Shown: piece by piece, positions 1 through 5,864 of the stretch
How the letters are laid out: every line of letters starts with the position of its first letter
How positions within the stretch are numbered: the first letter of the stretch is position 1
Origin: Coriobacteriia bacterium
GTDB lineage: Bacteria; Actinomycetota; Coriobacteriia; Coriobacteriales; UBA8131
Length of the DNA stretch: 6,428 nucleotides
NCBI GenBank assembly: GCA_009779015.1
Contig: WRFC01000047.1
Coordinates: 1 to 6,428, forward strand
Direction of reading: 5' to 3'
Notes under the pieces: model-generated
The model's database searches: none
What the model saw: only the letters and a program-made list of their open reading frames with translations
What the model was told of the DNA's origin: nothing
Program-made: the position numbers and the translations under genes

Positions 1-2
1 CT

Positions 3-1265
3 TCCGTTACAACTGGCGCCAGCGGGGCGACAGAAACGATTACGCTTACACAGGGCATCTATCTGGTCGTTGAGGATGCACATTCAAGCCCGACAGACCC
101 ACACGGTGTGCCTATCACCATCAGCACAGTCTCCCCCCCGTTTATCGTGCCCGTCCCAATGACCACTGCTGACGGGACCGGCTGGATCCAAAACGTCCAT
201 GTCTATCCAAAGAACGAGACCATGAGCATCACAAAGACAGCCGATGTCACTGATGCTGGCACCGCTGTTAAGGTCGGCGATATTGTCAACTACACAATCA
301 CCTCAACCATCCCCAACGAGATAGCTGGCGCTCAGGAGTATTCAATTACCGACACACTTGACGATGCCTTAGACTATCAAGTTGGCAGTGTTAATGTCAC
401 GGCTGATGGAGTCGACTTAACACTCGACCAGGACTACACAGTCTCATATGACGATTCAACACGTATATTGACCGTCAGTTTCACAAATGGGAATCCTGTC
501 GTTGCTGACAACGGAATTGCCAAACTGGATGGACATAAAGAGGTCACGATCACCTTTGCCGCCCAAGTCAACGCCGGCATCCTTGGCAAGGCCGACTTGT
601 CTGTCCCCAATGAAGCGACCCTGAGCTTTGTTAACGCCACAGGTGACCCCGTCATTACAGCTAACACGAACGACCTTGGCCCGGTGATCCACACAGCCGC
701 CATCAAGCTGACCAAGGTGGATGAGGACGGGACTACTCCTCTCCCAGGAGCAGAGTTCCAGATCGCTACCAGTTATGAGAATGCTACACATGGCATCTTC
801 TTGAAGAAAGATCCGACAACTCAGGCATTCGTCGATTCCTCTCCAAACGCTACGGATACTTCAGCCTATGATGCAGCTGACGACTATGTGCTTGCCCTCA
901 CAGACGACAGTGCCACTGGCCAGTTCGTCGGCCTTGCCGATACGATCGATTTGGCTACAAACACAAGTGATGGCACTCCAGAGAACGCTTACCAAAAGTA
1001 CTGGATTGTTGAGACCCAAGCGCCCGCTACCTACAATCTCTTGACCGATCCTATCGAGGTTGACATGTATAGCCTAGTAGGGACGCTTACCACAACCGAC
1101 CCCTATGTCTACGTGTTAGGCGATGTCGTTAACCACAGTGGCTTTACCCTTCCGTTTGCCGGTGGTGTGGGAACCGTGGCCTTCACGGTCGTCGGCATCG
1201 TCTTGATCGGCACAGCCATCATAGTCGTCAGCACCAAAAGACGCCGTAAATCCACGCTTGACTAA
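3..1265 (+). CDS. Sortase-anchored backbone pilin, SpaH/EbpB-like (5' partial)
   Basis: This is the 3' part of a fimbrial shaft subunit, exported and polymerised on the cell surface by a class C sortase. The frame is open from base 3 (420 residues visible). The GTG at 108 lies inside a conserved domain and is not the start. The end of domain 1 carries YLVVED, followed by the pilin motif WIQNVHVYPKN; its Lys (codon 210-212) is the expected polymerisation nucleophile. Domain 2 has SITKTA (Lys 234) and VPNEA (Asn 609), a likely Lys-Asn isopeptide pair. Domain 3, SpaA-type, has IKLTKVD (Lys 714), the E-box YWIVETQAP (Glu 1011) and VVNHSG (Asn 1131). The C-terminus is the sorting signal LPFAGG (1149-1166), a hydrophobic helix and KRRRK. 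The Ala in place of the LPXTG Thr is unusual. By alignment with the pilin at 5962, about 122 N-terminal codons are missing, so the full length would be near 540 residues. No sortase gene follows; a terminator does. The family call is firm; the exact subclass is inferred. Confidence 0.93.
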   Translation, partial: SVTTGASGATETITLTQGIYLVVEDAHSSPTDPHGVPITISTVSPPFIVPVPMTTADGTGWIQNVHVYPKNETMSITKTADVTDAGTAVKVGDIVNYTITSTIPNEIAGAQEYSITDTLDDALDYQVGSVNVTADGVDLTLDQDYTVSYDDSTRILTVSFTNGNPVVADNGIAKLDGHKEVTITFAAQVNAGILGKADLSVPNEATLSFVNATGDPVITANTNDLGPVIHTAAIKLTKVDEDGTTPLPGAEFQIATSYENATHGIFLKKDPTTQAFVDSSPNATDTSAYDAADDYVLALTDDSATGQFVGLADTIDLATNTSDGTPENAYQKYWIVETQAPATYNLLTDPIEVDMYSLVGTLTTTDPYVYVLGDVVNHSGFTLPFAGGVGTVAFTVVGIVLIGTAIIVVSTKRRRKSTLD

Positions 1266-1312
1266 GTAACCACAACCGGCACGCTCCAGTGCCACTCATC
1301 CAACTCTCTCTC

Positions 1313-1341
1313 AAGAGCCGCCATACCCGATGGCGGCTCTT
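1313..1341 (+). terminator. Intrinsic terminator after the first pilin
   Basis: AAGAGCCGCCAT (1313-1324) and its exact reverse complement ATGGCGGCTCTT (1330-1341) form a perfect 12-bp stem with a 5-nt loop. The tail is pyrimidine-rich (TTCTCTCTCC) rather than a pure T-run. It lies 48 bases after the stop codon and no gene follows directly, so it very probably ends the upstream transcript and separates the two pilin units. Confidence 0.85.
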
Positions 1342-1444
1342 CTCTCTCCAAGCCCCTTATTACCTCCCCTGCCCAATCTCTGAGCATCAGAGAGTCAAGC
1401 TAAAAATTTATAAGGTTCCAAGCCGTAAAAAACCAAAGGTTTAG

Positions 1445-1473
1445 GTTTTTATCATAAAAATATGTGCTACAGT
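1445..1473 (+). promoter_or_regulatory. Weak extended -10 promoter candidate
   Basis: TGC-TACAGT (1465-1473) resembles an extended -10 element. GTTTTT at 1445-1450, with a 17-bp spacer, is a poor -35. It would start transcription near 1480, just before the small ORF at 1495. Support is weak. Confidence 0.2.
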
Positions 1474-1494
1474 TTGATAAAGCCTAGAGATGTT

Positions 1495-1572
1495 ATGAGG
1501 GTGATCGGCCCAAAAACCAAGATATTTGCGCTGTTCAGCAAGCCAACACCCAGCTCGCGCCCCGTTCTCTAG
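1495..1572 (+). CDS. Doubtful 25-residue ORF, unrecognised
   Basis: This ATG-to-TAG frame encodes 25 residues, beginning MRVIGPKTK and ending PSSRPVL. It is basic, with no signal peptide or known motif that I recognise. There is no good Shine-Dalgarno; only AGAG at 1486-1489 lies nearby. The same frame stays open after the TAG until the TAA at 1720, for a further 49 codons, which could mean a decayed longer gene. It sits in the less AT-rich part of the intergenic region, behind a weak promoter candidate. A chance ORF is the most likely explanation; a short leader peptide or gene remnant is possible. Confidence 0.13.
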   Translation: MRVIGPKTKIFALFSKPTPSSRPVL

Positions 1573-1638
1573 CCGTCTAAAGTGCGGTTTTCAGCGGCTT
1601 TTGAGGCCGCCGTTCTTGAGTATATTTACCTTCAAAGG

Positions 1639-1652
1639 TTCGAGCACTCGAA
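1639..1652. repeat. Perfect 14-base palindromic site
   Basis: TTCGAG-CA-CTCGAA is a perfect 6+6 inverted repeat with a 2-base centre, in otherwise A-rich DNA. This is the form of a dimeric regulator site. It lies about 210 bases upstream of the promoter's -35, and no regulator gene is in the window. Confidence 0.4.
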
Positions 1653-1825
1653 TGTAAGAAAAAGTAAAAATATATTTCACAAAATAATGAAAAATGTGAG
1701 TTGTTGCAAAAAAAGATTTTAAGGCACATTGTACTGGTGTGAAAAAATATATAAAAATACGGGAATACAACAAAAAATGTGCAAATAGCGCATGTAAACT
1801 CAAGGTATATCGAAAACAAAAAATT

Positions 1826-1852
1826 AGTAAGAGTAGCAAAATATAAGTAAGA
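1826..1852 (+). promoter_or_regulatory. Paired direct repeats upstream of the tip-gene promoter
   Basis: AGTAAGA occurs at 1826-1832 and 1846-1852, exactly 20 bases apart (about two helical turns), in the similar contexts TTAGTAAGAG and TAAGTAAGAC. The second copy ends 12 bases before the -35 hexamer. Direct repeats about two turns apart upstream of a -35 are the usual arrangement for activators such as LytTR-type response regulators. The regulator class is inference, and short repeats arise easily in AT-rich DNA. Confidence 0.4.
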
Positions 1853-1864
1853 CCACGATTTGGC

Positions 1865-1893
1865 TTGACAGGTAAAAATCCAAAGCGTATATT
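1865..1893 (+). promoter_or_regulatory. Near-consensus housekeeping promoter for the tip/pilin operon
   Basis: TTGACA (1865-1870), a 17-bp spacer and TATATT (1888-1893) match the vegetative sigma-factor consensus at 11 of 12 positions with ideal spacing. The predicted transcription start is near 1900. It is the only strong promoter I find before the tip gene, so it probably drives that gene and the downstream pilin. TGTCAA at 1893-1898 is an exact inverted copy of the -35 hexamer, which could form an operator spanning the promoter or be chance. Confidence 0.8.
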
Positions 1894-1921
1894 GTCAAAC
1901 GAAATTGTATGAAGGTTTCAT

Positions 1922-1936
1922 GGAGGCACAATGTAA
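1922..1936 (+). promoter_or_regulatory. Start-stop element: GGAGG then ATG-TAA
   Basis: GGAGG (1922-1926), four bases, then ATG (1931-1933) directly followed by TAA (1934-1936). It lies about 30 nt after the predicted transcription start, where a first gene would normally begin. It may be a ribosome-loading minimal ORF that modulates downstream translation, a relic of a lost start, or chance. Confidence 0.35.
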
Positions 1937-2092
1937 ACGCAGTACAGATTTCATCTTGCTCAAGGGTGGGCGGTTATATCGGCCAGATAACGGCAGTCTG
2001 ATCTCACATTAGATTTGCTTTTAAGGCCAATAAGCAGTAACTAATGCTGGTATTTCACTACTGATTATACAGTGGAATGCCGACCACCAGCG

Positions 2093-2098
2093 AGGGAG
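2093..2098 (+). promoter_or_regulatory. Ribosome-binding site that decides the tip-gene start
   Basis: AGGGAG lies 6 bases upstream of the ATG at 2105. The alternative in-frame GTG at 2072 has no comparable site and would add 11 residues ahead of a basic, signal-like N-terminus. The ATG at 2105 is therefore preferred. Confidence 0.75.
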
Positions 2099-2104
2099 AG
2101 TGAA

Positions 2105-5100
2105 ATGAAAAACAGGGTACAGGCCAGAAGCGGCTTCCTACATACAAGACGGGGCAAGCGCCTGGCTTTTCTCCTCTTAGCGTTTGCGCTGGTCATCCTC
2201 TTAGTCACTGTCGCCAGCCCCTATGTCTTAGGCACTGGCACCGACAGTGGCACCGACAGCAACAGTGCTGCTCAAAACGCCTACATCAACAACTCGCCAA
2301 CGCCCCAGAACGGCACGCCAGACAACCACCAGATCGTCCAGCCGGGCGATACCATCAAATACCAGCTGAGCTTTACCAGCGACCGTTCGGGCACCAGCGC
2401 ACCGCAAAACAAGGTGCCGGCCCCGACCTTTCAAAGCCAGGCCGACAGGCCAGTGCCGGTGAACTTTAAGAACGGCAGCTTTGAAGAGCCGGTCAACGCA
2501 GGCTCGGTCAACTCTTACCTGGCCAGCGCGGTCCCCGGCTGGCAGACCACGGCGCCCGACAAGAAGATCGAGATCCAAAAAGCCATCACCAGCGGCCCCC
2601 ATTCCGACGACTTCGCGCCCTTTACGATGGACGGCGGCGAGCAGTATGCCGAGCTCAACGCCAACTACGTGTCAACGCTCTATCAAAGCTGCGACACCGT
2701 CCCCGGCACCAAGCTCTATTGGGAGTTCTACCACGGCGCGCGCATGGTCTTGCCCGTGCCCCAGGTGAACACCGATGTCATGCGCTTTTACCTGCAGGCC
2801 CCGGGCACCGAGTCTAAGCCCAGCAACGGGTCGGCGGCCGTGCAGAACTGTTCTGACTCCGCCGTCCGCGGCCAAGACTACCAATGGGGGCACTATACCG
2901 GCGAGTATGTGGTCCCGGCCAACCAGAACAAGACGGCGTTTGTCTTTGAGTCGGTCAGCACCACCAGCTCGACGACTTTGCAGACCATGGGCAACTACCT
3001 GGACGGCGTCCGCCTCTATACAAGCAGCTACCTCGATCTGGCGCTCTCAAACAATGCGCCGTTAGGCCTGGCCGCAGCGGGCGATGTCGTGACCTACTCC
3101 CTTCAGGTCACCAACACCGGCGAGTCCGACGCCCGCGGCGTCCAGGTCACCCAGGTCCTGCCGGCCGGCACCGCCCTGGTGGACGGCTCGGTCCAGGTCG
3201 ATAGCGCAGACTCGCAAAACTACCTCTACGACCCCGCCACGCGCGTGCTCTCGGTAAACATCGGCGCAGATGCCACAAGTGCGGACGGCGGCCTCGTCCG
3301 GGGCAGCGGGTCCTTCTCCACAGACTGCCAAAACACCTACGCCGTGGTCTTTCAAGCCAGCGTCACGGGCGACCAGATCGCCGCCAACGACCTCTACGAA
3401 AGCCAGGCCGCAGCCGAATACCAAGACCGTTATCAAGGGACAGAAGAGACCCTGGCCAACTACTCCAACGTCAGTGTCTTTGCGCCCTATATCTCTTACA
3501 TCCCGGCCACTGTCACCGATGTCGTGCCAGACGGCCTGACCGTGACCGGCTACCAGGCGCCCGCAGGCTCGACCTTTACCCAGGACGGGCAGGGCTGCAC
3601 GTGGTCCTTTAGCGACCTCGCGGCGGGCGAGCACCTGGTCTCGGTCACGGCCACCGTCGATCAGGCGGGCGCGCCGGCCGACTTTGTCAACCGGGCGGTC
3701 ATCGAGGTCGACGGCCTCCAGAACGTGACGAACTCTACCTACCACACGACCCAGGTGCCCGTCACCGAGCGTTTCGTTGCCCTGACCGACCCCAAGAGCA
3801 CCCTTCTTGCCAACAATACCGTCATGTTGACGGCGGGCCAAGGCTACGCTCCGGCGCCCGGCACGCCGCCGGCGTCGCTTCTGAGCGGCGGCAAGGCCTA
3901 CAAGTACTGGGGCTACCGCGTCGATTGCGGCCAGATCTTCACGGGCACGCCCGATCCGGCGCATCTGCCCAGCGCTGTCGACGGGCCGCACACCATCGCT
4001 TACCTCTACGTTGACGGCACCGAGTCGGGCGCCCAAAAATACGCCTTTGTGAATGACGGGCCTGTCCAGAACGGCACCGCTGACGACCCCGTCCCGGTCA
4101 AGATCGGCGACGACCTGACCTATCAGATCAGCGTCAACAACCCTGGCCTGCCCGACGCGGTCGCACACGCCCACTACGATGTGCTCTTTGTCGTGGACTG
4201 GTCCGGCTCGATGCTCGAGGGCAAGATGTTCCATGCCGGCATGGATGACATCTACGCCATCACCTATGCCAGAAACCTTTCGCATGATATGAGCCAATAT
4301 ATCCTCGATAACTATCCGGGCAGCCGCGTCGGCCTGCTCGGGCTGTCCTCACTGGGCATCTTTCAAAGCAACCAGAACGATATCGGCTCGGTCTACATCG
4401 CCTCGGACATCAACCACAGCGACAGCGTGGGCGTCGACACGCCTTTTGTGGGGACCATGGGCGAGTTCGATACGCAGATCGCCCCGCTTTTCAAGGTCCC
4501 CGCCCAGTACTCCAACGATGATGTCGCTGTCTTCTTGCGGGCTGGCATCGACAAGATGATGGGCCTCGACACACTGCTCGGCTCTGATTCGAGCTTCAAC
4601 CCCCGCCACCTCATCCCCCGCGACGACCAGAGCCGGGTCCCGGTGATCGTCCTGATCTCAGACTTCCAGATCGACAAAAGCTCCTACTTGGGTTACTGGA
4701 CAACCGATCTGAAGGCCCAGTCCGACCGCTTTGCCGCCGCCTACCCCGATGGCATCCTGATGACCGTGCGCCTAGACACCGACGAAAACAGCAAGTCCCC
4801 GTCTGGCGACACGTACTCCAGCCCGTCCTACGACAAACTGATGTCCGATAATGTGGCGCCAGCAAACCATGGGGAGAAAGGCTGGGCCTTCTCCAAAGTC
4901 ACCTTCAACACGTCTTACAGCATTGCCTTGAGGGTCTTCAAGAACTCTTTTACGCTGAACGCGCCGCCCCCACCGCCAGTCATCGAGCCCAGTACTGTGA
5001 CCGATGTCGTGCCCAGCGGCCTGACCATCGTCTCTACCGACCCGGTTGCCGTAGTCGACGGCCAGACCGTGACCTGGGACCTCAACCAGCTGCCCGCCGG

Positions 5101-5854
5101 CGAGACCGTCTTGACGGTGCAGACCCAGGTGGCCGAGCACGGCAGCTTTGAGAACACGGCGCAGGTAGCGACCCATAACGAGGACCCCTACGACACCAAC
5201 ACGACCTACCACCGGTCGATCAAAGCCCAGCTCAGCTTTGTCAAGGTCAACGAGCAAAACAGCCCGCTGTCCGGTGCCCAGTTCAGCCTCTATAGCCGCG
5301 CCCCAGGGCTTTTGGCCGAGCAGCTTGACGACTGGCTGGCCAGTGACGACCCCAGTAGCACCTGGACAGACCCGGTCACAGCAACCAGCGCCAGCGATGG
5401 CTCGGTCAGCTTTACAGACCTCATGCCGGGCAACTACATGCTGGTCGAGACCCAGACCCGGCCGGGCTACGAGCTGCCCCAGGGGCAGTGGCTGGTCACG
5501 GTCGCTGGCGACGCCTCTATCAGCATCACCGCGCACGGCTACAGCGAAACGGCCCTGCCGCCGGCCTTCCAAGAGGCGGCAGCCGATAGCCCATACGCCA
5601 ATAGCCTGCTGCTGCCCAACTACCGGCAGATGGCAATGCCCGTCGCCGGGGCCCCGGGAGCTGTCTACATGACGGTCTTTGGGACTGCCGTGATCGGCGC
5701 CGGAGTGGCCTTCTTGGTCGCCTCCGCGCCATCGGGTGCCGCCAGCGGCCGCCTGGCCATGGCCCGGCCCGGCCAACCGGCCGCCAGCAGCCAGCGTGGC
5801 CGCCCGGCTGCCCCCAGCAACAGACGCGGACGCCCGGCCGCACCCCGCAGGTAA
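2105..5854 (+). CDS. VWA-containing pilus tip adhesin with sortase signal
   Basis: This 1249-residue surface protein is of the SpaC/RrgA/GBS104 tip type and probably binds a host ligand. Residues 1-43 are a basic N-terminus (RRGKR) and hydrophobic export helix (about 20-37). A jelly-roll, carbohydrate-binding-like region spans about 120-308 (NGSFEEP at 123, ELNAN at 183). A DUF11-type domain follows at about 309-465, then a DUF11-like segment (TVTDVVPDGLT at 469). The VWA domain spans about 690-935, with MIDAS DWSGS (Asp698, Ser700, Ser702) and Asp853 in VLISDFQID. After PPPPP (954-958) comes a second DUF11-like segment (TVTDVVPSGLT at 964), then a SpaA/Cna-B-type domain (about 1040-1140) with Lys1047 and Glu1115 in YMLVETQ. 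The C-terminus has MPVAG (1178-1182), a membrane helix and an Arg/Pro-rich tail of about 40 residues. It lacks a VYPK pilin motif, as expected for a tip subunit. All five Cys (196, 249, 408, 498, 608) precede the VWA. It lies 107 bases upstream of a pilin, probably in one operon. The exact ligand is unknown. Confidence 0.9.
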   Translation: MKNRVQARSGFLHTRRGKRLAFLLLAFALVILLVTVASPYVLGTGTDSGTDSNSAAQNAYINNSPTPQNGTPDNHQIVQPGDTIKYQLSFTSDRSGTSAPQNKVPAPTFQSQADRPVPVNFKNGSFEEPVNAGSVNSYLASAVPGWQTTAPDKKIEIQKAITSGPHSDDFAPFTMDGGEQYAELNANYVSTLYQSCDTVPGTKLYWEFYHGARMVLPVPQVNTDVMRFYLQAPGTESKPSNGSAAVQNCSDSAVRGQDYQWGHYTGEYVVPANQNKTAFVFESVSTTSSTTLQTMGNYLDGVRLYTSSYLDLALSNNAPLGLAAAGDVVTYSLQVTNTGESDARGVQVTQVLPAGTALVDGSVQVDSADSQNYLYDPATRVLSVNIGADATSADGGLVRGSGSFSTDCQNTYAVVFQASVTGDQIAANDLYESQAAAEYQDRYQGTEETLANYSNVSVFAPYISYIPATVTDVVPDGLTVTGYQAPAGSTFTQDGQGCTWSFSDLAAGEHLVSVTATVDQAGAPADFVNRAVIEVDGLQNVTNSTYHTTQVPVTERFVALTDPKSTLLANNTVMLTAGQGYAPAPGTPPASLLSGGKAYKYWGYRVDCGQIFTGTPDPAHLPSAVDGPHTIAYLYVDGTESGAQKYAFVNDGPVQNGTADDPVPVKIGDDLTYQISVNNPGLPDAVAHAHYDVLFVVDWSGSMLEGKMFHAGMDDIYAITYARNLSHDMSQYILDNYPGSRVGLLGLSSLGIFQSNQNDIGSVYIASDINHSDSVGVDTPFVGTMGEFDTQIAPLFKVPAQYSNDDVAVFLRAGIDKMMGLDTLLGSDSSFNPRHLIPRDDQSRVPVIVLISDFQIDKSSYLGYWTTDLKAQSDRFAAAYPDGILMTVRLDTDENSKSPSGDTYSSPSYDKLMSDNVAPANHGEKGWAFSKVTFNTSYSIALRVFKNSFTLNAPPPPPVIEPSTVTDVVPSGLTIVSTDPVAVVDGQTVTWDLNQLPAGETVLTVQTQVAEHGSFENTAQVATHNEDPYDTNTTYHRSIKAQLSFVKVNEQNSPLSGAQFSLYSRAPGLLAEQLDDWLASDDPSSTWTDPVTATSASDGSVSFTDLMPGNYMLVETQTRPGYELPQGQWLVTVAGDASISITAHGYSETALPPAFQEAAADSPYANSLLLPNYRQMAMPVAGAPGAVYMTVFGTAVIGAGVAFLVASAPSGAASGRLAMARPGQPAASSQRGRPAAPSNRRGRPAAPRR
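3509..3541 (+). repeat. DUF11-type repeat, copy 1 (before VWA)
   Basis: This segment encodes TVTDVVPDGLT and matches 4994-5026 at 29 of 33 bases by hand alignment. The surrounding domain (W-F-DLAAGE, then NSTYH) matches the second copy only at protein level, so it reflects an old domain duplication. The offset is 1485 bases, exactly 495 codons. Confidence 0.75.
4994..5026 (+). repeat. DUF11-type repeat, copy 2 (after VWA)
   Basis: This segment encodes TVTDVVPSGLT, the partner of 3509-3541. Downstream, W-DLNQLPAGE and NTTYH parallel WSFSDLAAGE and NSTYH of copy 1. The two copies flank the VWA domain. Confidence 0.75.
5795..5845 (+). repeat. RGRPAAP tandem heptapeptide in the C-terminal tail
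   Basis: RGRPAAP is encoded at 5795-5815 and again at 5825-5845, separated by three codons. Four of the seven codons differ synonymously between copies, so the duplication is not recent slippage, or the peptide is under selection. It lies beyond the membrane helix, on the predicted cytoplasmic side. Confidence 0.7.
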
Positions 5855-5864
5855 TAACGACAAG

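Larger units (their letters stand above)
1342..1864. other. AT-rich gene-poor region between two pilus units
   Basis: I see no convincing gene here. Sampled lines around 1681-1800 are 27-28% GC, against about 65% in a sampled line of the tip gene. Long A-runs fill 1655-1850. The stretch at about 1495-1620 is less AT-rich and holds a doubtful 25-codon ORF and a small hairpin (GCGGC 1594-1598, GCCGC 1606-1610). Minus-strand frames in 1577-1839 translate to Phe-rich low-complexity peptides, as expected from A-runs, and look non-coding. Curved A-tract DNA upstream of a strong promoter, an acquired segment, or decayed sequence are all possible. Confidence 0.7.
1900..2104 (+). other. Long 5' leader of the tip gene
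   Basis: About 205 nt separate the predicted transcription start from the chosen start codon. Visible in it are a Shine-Dalgarno/ATG/TAA start-stop element (1922-1936), a weak stem TGCTT (2016-2020) with AAGCA (2032-2036), a 6-bp stem with one wobble pair (2058-2063 with 2070-2075, loop ATTATA), and an 8-codon frame (2077-2103) ending one base before the tip-gene ATG. I recognise no known riboswitch and see no clear terminator/antiterminator pair. Post-transcriptional control is plausible but unproven. Confidence 0.5.

Noticed and set aside
108..110. GTG as the start of the first pilin
   Set aside because: The frame is open to the window edge and the codons before it encode YLVVED, a conserved pilin segment, so the gene is 5' truncated by the window.
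434..791. Minus-strand frames opposite the first pilin
   Set aside because: They overlap conserved pilin domains on the + strand and show no recognisable protein features.
1428..1450. AAAAACC/GGTTTTT inverted repeat as an operator or terminator
   Set aside because: It is A/T-dominated, 7 bp, in AT-rich DNA, where such pairs arise readily by chance.
1594..1610. Hairpin GCGGC-TTTTGAG-GCCGC as a terminator
   Set aside because: The stem is only 5 bp and there is no T-run on either strand directly after it.
1577..1839. Two overlapping minus-strand frames of about 80 codons in the AT-rich region
   Set aside because: The Phe/Ile/Tyr-rich products come from reading A-runs in reverse. No Shine-Dalgarno or coherent topology.
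1909..2001. 30-codon frame in the leader, starting MKVSWRHN
   Set aside because: No Shine-Dalgarno upstream, the start is only about 9 nt after the predicted transcription start, and there is no recognisable leader-peptide codon run.
2072..2074. GTG as the start of the tip gene
   Set aside because: It has no proper ribosome-binding site and adds a non-signal-like stretch; the ATG at 2105 has AGGGAG at 6-base spacing.
2144..2180. Twin-arginine (Tat) signal in the tip protein
   Set aside because: TRRGKRLAF has paired Arg but not the usual residues after them, and LPXTG-type pilins use Sec export.
3062..4297. Long minus-strand open frame (411 codons) opposite the tip gene
   Set aside because: It is antisense to a well-supported coding region with recognisable domains. 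High GC at third positions keeps the opposite strand open. The translation shows no recognisable domain.
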